From Sphingomonas parva (ex Maeng et al. 2020) (GTDB taxonomy: Bacteria > Pseudomonadota > Alphaproteobacteria > Sphingomonadales > Sphingomonadaceae): a stretch of DNA of 64,000 nt. Each line of letters starts with the position of its first letter. Position 1 is the stretch's first letter. Made by a program: the position numbers and the translations under genes. Shown here piece after piece: positions 63,401 through 64,000 of the stretch. The stretch spans positions 17,568 through 81,567 of the forward strand of contig NZ_SPDV01000015.1 of the NCBI RefSeq assembly GCF_004564275.1. The letters are read 5' to 3'. Below the pieces are notes generated by a model. It worked only from the letters and a program-made list of their open reading frames with translations, ran no database searches and was not told where the DNA came from.

Positions 63401-64000
63401 ACGCTGCACAGCTGATCCAGCGCTCGATCACCGACCAGGCCGGGCCGGGCGACGACATCGTGCTGGGCAGCGCCCGCGACGACGTGATCGCGGCCGGCCC
63501 GGGCCACGACCAGGTGCGCGGCGCCGGCGGCAACGACGTCTACACCTTCGCCCGCGGCGACGGCCGCGACGTGATCGACGACAGCGCCGGGACCGACACG
63601 CTGCGAGTCTCCGGCTATCGGCCGGACGAGATGCGCGTCTCGCGCGCGGCGCCCGGCCGCAACGAGCTCGTCCTCACCTTCGGCGACGGCGAGGACGAGA
63701 TCGTGCTGCGCTACGACGCCAATCTGGTCGGCGTCGACGCCGTCGAGTTCGGCGACGGCACCCGCCTCAGCCGCGACGCCCTGTTCGATCTCGTCACCGG
63801 CAGCGGGAGCAGCGGCGACGACCGGCTGGTCGGCAGCGCCCGCGACGAGACCTTCACCGGCGGCGCCGGCAACGACGTCGTGATCGGCGGCGGCGGCAAC
63901 GACGTCTACCGCTTCGCAAAGGGCGACGGCCAGGACAGGATCGAGAGCAGCGGGACCAGCGACGGCCGCGGCGTGCTCGAGTTCGGCGCCGGCATCGCGC
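54406..64000 (+). CDS. Giant RTX protein with N-terminal lipase-like domain (partial, continues past the window)
   Basis: An open frame of at least 3198 codons starts at ATG 54406 (MPISKELFYAVLSMDAYNRG) and is still open at the right edge. The N-terminal part has an alpha/beta-hydrolase nucleophile elbow LTGHSLGGGLAGY with Ser145, as in RTX lipases. A short RTX block follows (about residues 680-730), then a calcium-loop-rich module (about 1265-1390: FDLDGDGIE, DANRNGRVDD, DRNGDGVISAADL, DYDQDGLTDSGEL), then a domain of unknown type, then regularly spaced RTX modules from about residue 1950. There is no signal peptide; export by the HlyB/HlyD pair upstream and acylation by the HlyC protein are likely. 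Enzyme activity and the C-terminal secretion signal need the missing end. Confidence 0.93.
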   Translation, partial: MPISKELFYAVLSMDAYNRGSGAAMVVEGDEVGAVRALNISGVAGSQAWSETGFHATVYDVIRGGITGLDASTIISYRGTNFPSSFLSGAAWSEFGKDIRYGWAVGAGIYGAGQAVQAEDLFKSVAGVTEISPSTGTSIGLTGHSLGGGLAGYISAFSGAKAIGYDHMPFFAASLLRGAVEAISKLIPYLTAEIAAGRMPTPEGVAALNIQLPTFRNFQGISLDGEILELIRGDLFVELVKGLLPFVLKERLQVSGIGIDFGHFDEIVESVLQVFANKVIEGSVEDPLKVLEAFIDKAVDGLNANPHQRVSAYDWDPSKWAGALADILSGVGDIASILSAIFAMIPGGQGYAATAALVDKFTKYAELAFNGLDRVLDGVAKHNMAALVLMKYADERKDKFPDWHRSWADLAELSDLALNSLLDTDIAEAASKNSRYVAQYGKDNLGIVIPNAVAYSVIDEGARPFGDTAAEAFFDDYDDLGKIVKRDKGSVNPIFTESLGGLQGLFDMLGGNPPLIESLARIASQYAGALAINKVRRDANTEVKPQEGVFALAEDESALAVDLSDVLWLDVLKTGEYQGSESLVIAEQTALFKSYFSKSSDTRGLLTVLLGMDSYSEAALDNLAKLGWEASSRKVIDRLHVAVGKDPEEITLAERSYKVEAAKGDETHVDVYIGHAGKETVHGTKGNDLLITEGGNDRIFARGGKDFVIAGEGDDIIVDSIRELAGPQDDGGDIYVGDNLKQNIFEGIADYLANLVGLDDQDTVRYSVADSVTGALAAKGLEVVSGELVTFEKRQALKLTIKDLNTGFVSSDILINIDVAELSERADTLYVDDATKRMPIVVDLSSKASGPVGKADFDTVDFSRSKTGAVSINGSVADNNAGPVSKLAELTRSVVVRLIAAAFQPDTGLAFRGAENIKLTDKSDVFFGGNLAEMMGVKQKFFGTPNHPGWGTITGGGGNDLMVYFGPGHRKVGELLDTSEPTGPTAGVELRLTLDGGQGNDDLLVIGGEKPIVTGGEGRDWIFAMSPGAELYGDTISGTLADGKTKVADDASNSDNFWWWPDTTIMDAQHHDVLKFFGLPLTGGNNIPTLAMGGLNMAFGDGGLGYRLFQNAVDPQTGKWDPTRQLYFDHFMPFMTYYFQKQKDGTVDLYIINQVTQLFGADLFKKHPDDPSTPFDESTILAGAMRVKAFDGLYSFSGAAQFGILGNSDLGLGFKVANPYYSILSMLPPTLMTWGMGQGAAMVDEVLTFAAAAIRFGKAALWFTGVDPLVFDLDGDGIETTEVGGTYFDIDGDMFRERTGWLDSDDGFLVLDANRNGRVDDISEMFGNAREGGFAELASHDRNGDGVISAADLVWSELRIWQDYDQDGLTDSGELATLEELGILSIGVSGTALGLRTPQGADLLSHGTFTRTDGTTGNSYEAIFQSDNVDTLYNGEAGRAAWQQGLSINAKGFGTVTDLAVAMANDIELGELVAAKAAAMTVPKLKLLREQSGEVLGKWGATLELTRELVAVKLATDAAGKTVLADRAEYREDAAGGYWVLASGAPILDAQGIAVSRATLEQVLAQGNGWRLEQGWSPSSRAAAVSHRDPAPYLVEIVGGRAVVKDYGIEQSDGSWRLASGKPVVDAGGQVIAAPTRADIEAQAHPTGQEWRIEQIGFNPYAAIKVEEIGVRFTDDKVVDYTVEVTDQDGKFYVWARNLDRALELQFKTGDSREFNLRNYQIDFEHLDEVGSTDDSVYRVELLTPAQFHFAMSLGGVDFRPEMLSATLDQATGKISYSVNTTGRISLSEDSYVSPIKPVIELTGIAMEQYVVVSRRFAVRMALQGGLKDFARGIVYDAATDKYRPTSDRELAPMFDAIFEAAPKTNAEDAAFDYLADWNEVLWQVYPDYALSGSGNMAGRTVSIDQAFIFQMLLPAFENVGVPLDIFQVANALSIDESRIITHAADATAVDGTEKTDFFYMSAGDQTFRGGGGADYYFVGKNAGSDHIDDKDLGGADELRFTDVKASDVKAIRDGEDLILEIKGRGRFIRLTDQVLGELNQYLSNGKQFESGVTSIVFSDGVVWDRTRMALEVVDKERAAGVFNDPLIGSGSGDFLWGGKGNDLMSGGAGGDVYIFARGDGQDVIDERGSFSFGPIKAGLDFLQFKGDISADDLKLTRDGPSPNLKITLLKVGQETSDTIEIVGQLGGITLGLGAFAELMGSSEGLDYVSPNLIERFIFEDGTSLEFTDIVERVLENARTDGDDAIYGLLNVNTLDGGKGNDYLTGAEGSDTYVFGRAYGKDVIEDNDFSFKAFSGPQHDTLKFIDDVRWTDLDFLRDGPSDTLTLRIKGSADQVTLREYLKELPFIGYVNLLEDIVFGDGTQWSYLKLLQHYVDIAKTGGDDIIYGFEGISDWIDGGAGNDRLVGQSGNDVYVYGRGYGNDTIYDSDGSERLIFDGIASSEVEFSRTALDLIITVRATGERVVLENQYVRDGAQHAAVEYFEFSDRTLLFTDFNPEDIDLVGTSAGETITGSNFAELLDGRGGDDTLEGGDGGDTYKFDVGYGHDVIVDRRIRASWQDRPGMKVPVDDVVKFGDDITRSNVVFTKDGNDLIVSVLQRTDTLRIRDQFRSTDDGVERFEFKDGTFLKISDVEELLQIEGGNRGDNVIEGTLDQPNTLDGRQGDDVLKGGNAGDTYAFSAGYGFDRIIEKTDRAGAIDKIVFGASVTRDALIVRRVADDLVIDLGNGVDVVTVVGGLAGTRIEEFHFADGVVLSFDQVIDRLLTGTAGDDQLTGLDGRNDTIAGGAGSDAVAGGLGNDTYKFGVGDGSDSISDSGGIDLIEFGTGLTRDQLRFQEVDGDLLITLVAGSDRLVVLGGYSQKPVESFRFADGTLLSIAEIRMLIHEQQPHGSQDRIDLRDLVPNAVVTAGTGHDRIIMANDGQLIFRRGDGIDRIEMPSGVTRATVTLQGFIAAEAVVRLSALDSNDLIVAFPATGDQIVLVGAAGGGAVPALAFDDGQTWDAAQLIQRSITDQAGPGDDIVLGSARDDVIAAGPGHDQVRGAGGNDVYTFARGDGRDVIDDSAGTDTLRVSGYRPDEMRVSRAAPGRNELVLTFGDGEDEIVLRYDANLVGVDAVEFGDGTRLSRDALFDLVTGSGSSGDDRLVGSARDETFTGGAGNDVVIGGGGNDVYRFAKGDGQDRIESSGTSDGRGVLEFGAGIA
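60256..63950 (+). repeat. Periodic RTX modules in the giant protein
   Basis: At least ten modules of the form G-x-x-x-D-x-(I/L)-x-G ... GGxGND ... Y-x-F-x-x-G-x-G-x-D-x-I-x-(D/E) begin near 60256, 60670, 61126, 61543, 61912, 62323, 62695, 63070, 63445 and 63809. Spacing is about 365-460 bases (roughly 120-150 residues). Between them lie the LxF-x-x-x-(I/V) and FxDG-T segments of the haemolysin-type calcium-binding-related domain. The module at 63070 has lost most calcium-loop glycines. The array continues beyond the window. Confidence 0.85.

Overview
The window is chromosomal DNA of a GC-rich alphaproteobacterium, most probably a sphingomonad (Sphingomonadales). The case rests on gene content: two large TonB-dependent receptors, tryptophan-halogenase-like flavoproteins, a DUF6491-type lipoprotein, a GH97/GH13 starch locus with a LacI regulator, and RTX proteins with a type I exporter. 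No rRNA, tRNA, CRISPR array or insertion sequence was seen. This is judged from reading the sequence; no database search was possible.

Layout. (1) 1-13100 is a maltodextrin/starch utilisation locus: GH97 glucosidase, LacI regulator, cytoplasmic GH13 alpha-glucosidase, exported GH13 amylase, a divergent TonB receptor, a halogenase-like flavoprotein and an MFS sugar symporter. GTTTGC-type half-sites lie in the divergent promoter, and a perfect 14-bp palindrome at the left edge sits in the promoter of a gene leaving the window. (2) 13100-16200 holds a small lipoprotein and a second TonB receptor, separated by a bidirectional terminator. (3) 16300-24800 reads as a nucleotide/nucleoside scavenging island: queuine-type transporter, PfkB nucleoside kinase, LOG phosphoribohydrolase, NupC, a 2-oxoglutarate oxygenase, cytidine deaminase, exported 5'-nucleotidase and AMP nucleosidase. 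(4) 24860-35200 holds an EF-hand protein, a tripartite RND efflux operon with its divergent TetR regulator, a methyltransferase-like gene, an SDR and a ketoglutarate-semialdehyde-type dehydrogenase. (5) 35380-43440 holds a hybrid histidine kinase, a short RTX protein, a DUF2147 protein, a frameshifted methyltransferase, a quinone-oxidoreductase-like MDR and a glyoxalase.

(6) 43586-64000 is the most unusual part, an RTX secretion locus. It contains a HlyC-type toxin-activating acyltransferase, a tandem pair of structured non-coding repeats, a short block of atypical composition with two unrecognised exported proteins, a HlyB-type ABC exporter and HlyD adaptor, and a divergent DUF6445/halogenase pair. 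A second HlyC-like protein follows that lacks the catalytic His and Asp. The block ends with a giant RTX protein with an N-terminal GHSLGG lipase-like motif and at least ten regularly spaced calcium-binding modules, running off the right edge.

Working together: region 1 would degrade and import alpha-glucans; region 3 would turn external nucleotides into nucleosides, bases and ribose phosphate; region 6 would acylate and secrete a very large calcium-dependent, possibly lipolytic protein. The functional link of the two halogenase-like proteins (one per locus) to sugar uptake and RTX secretion is unexplained and is a main reason to look again.
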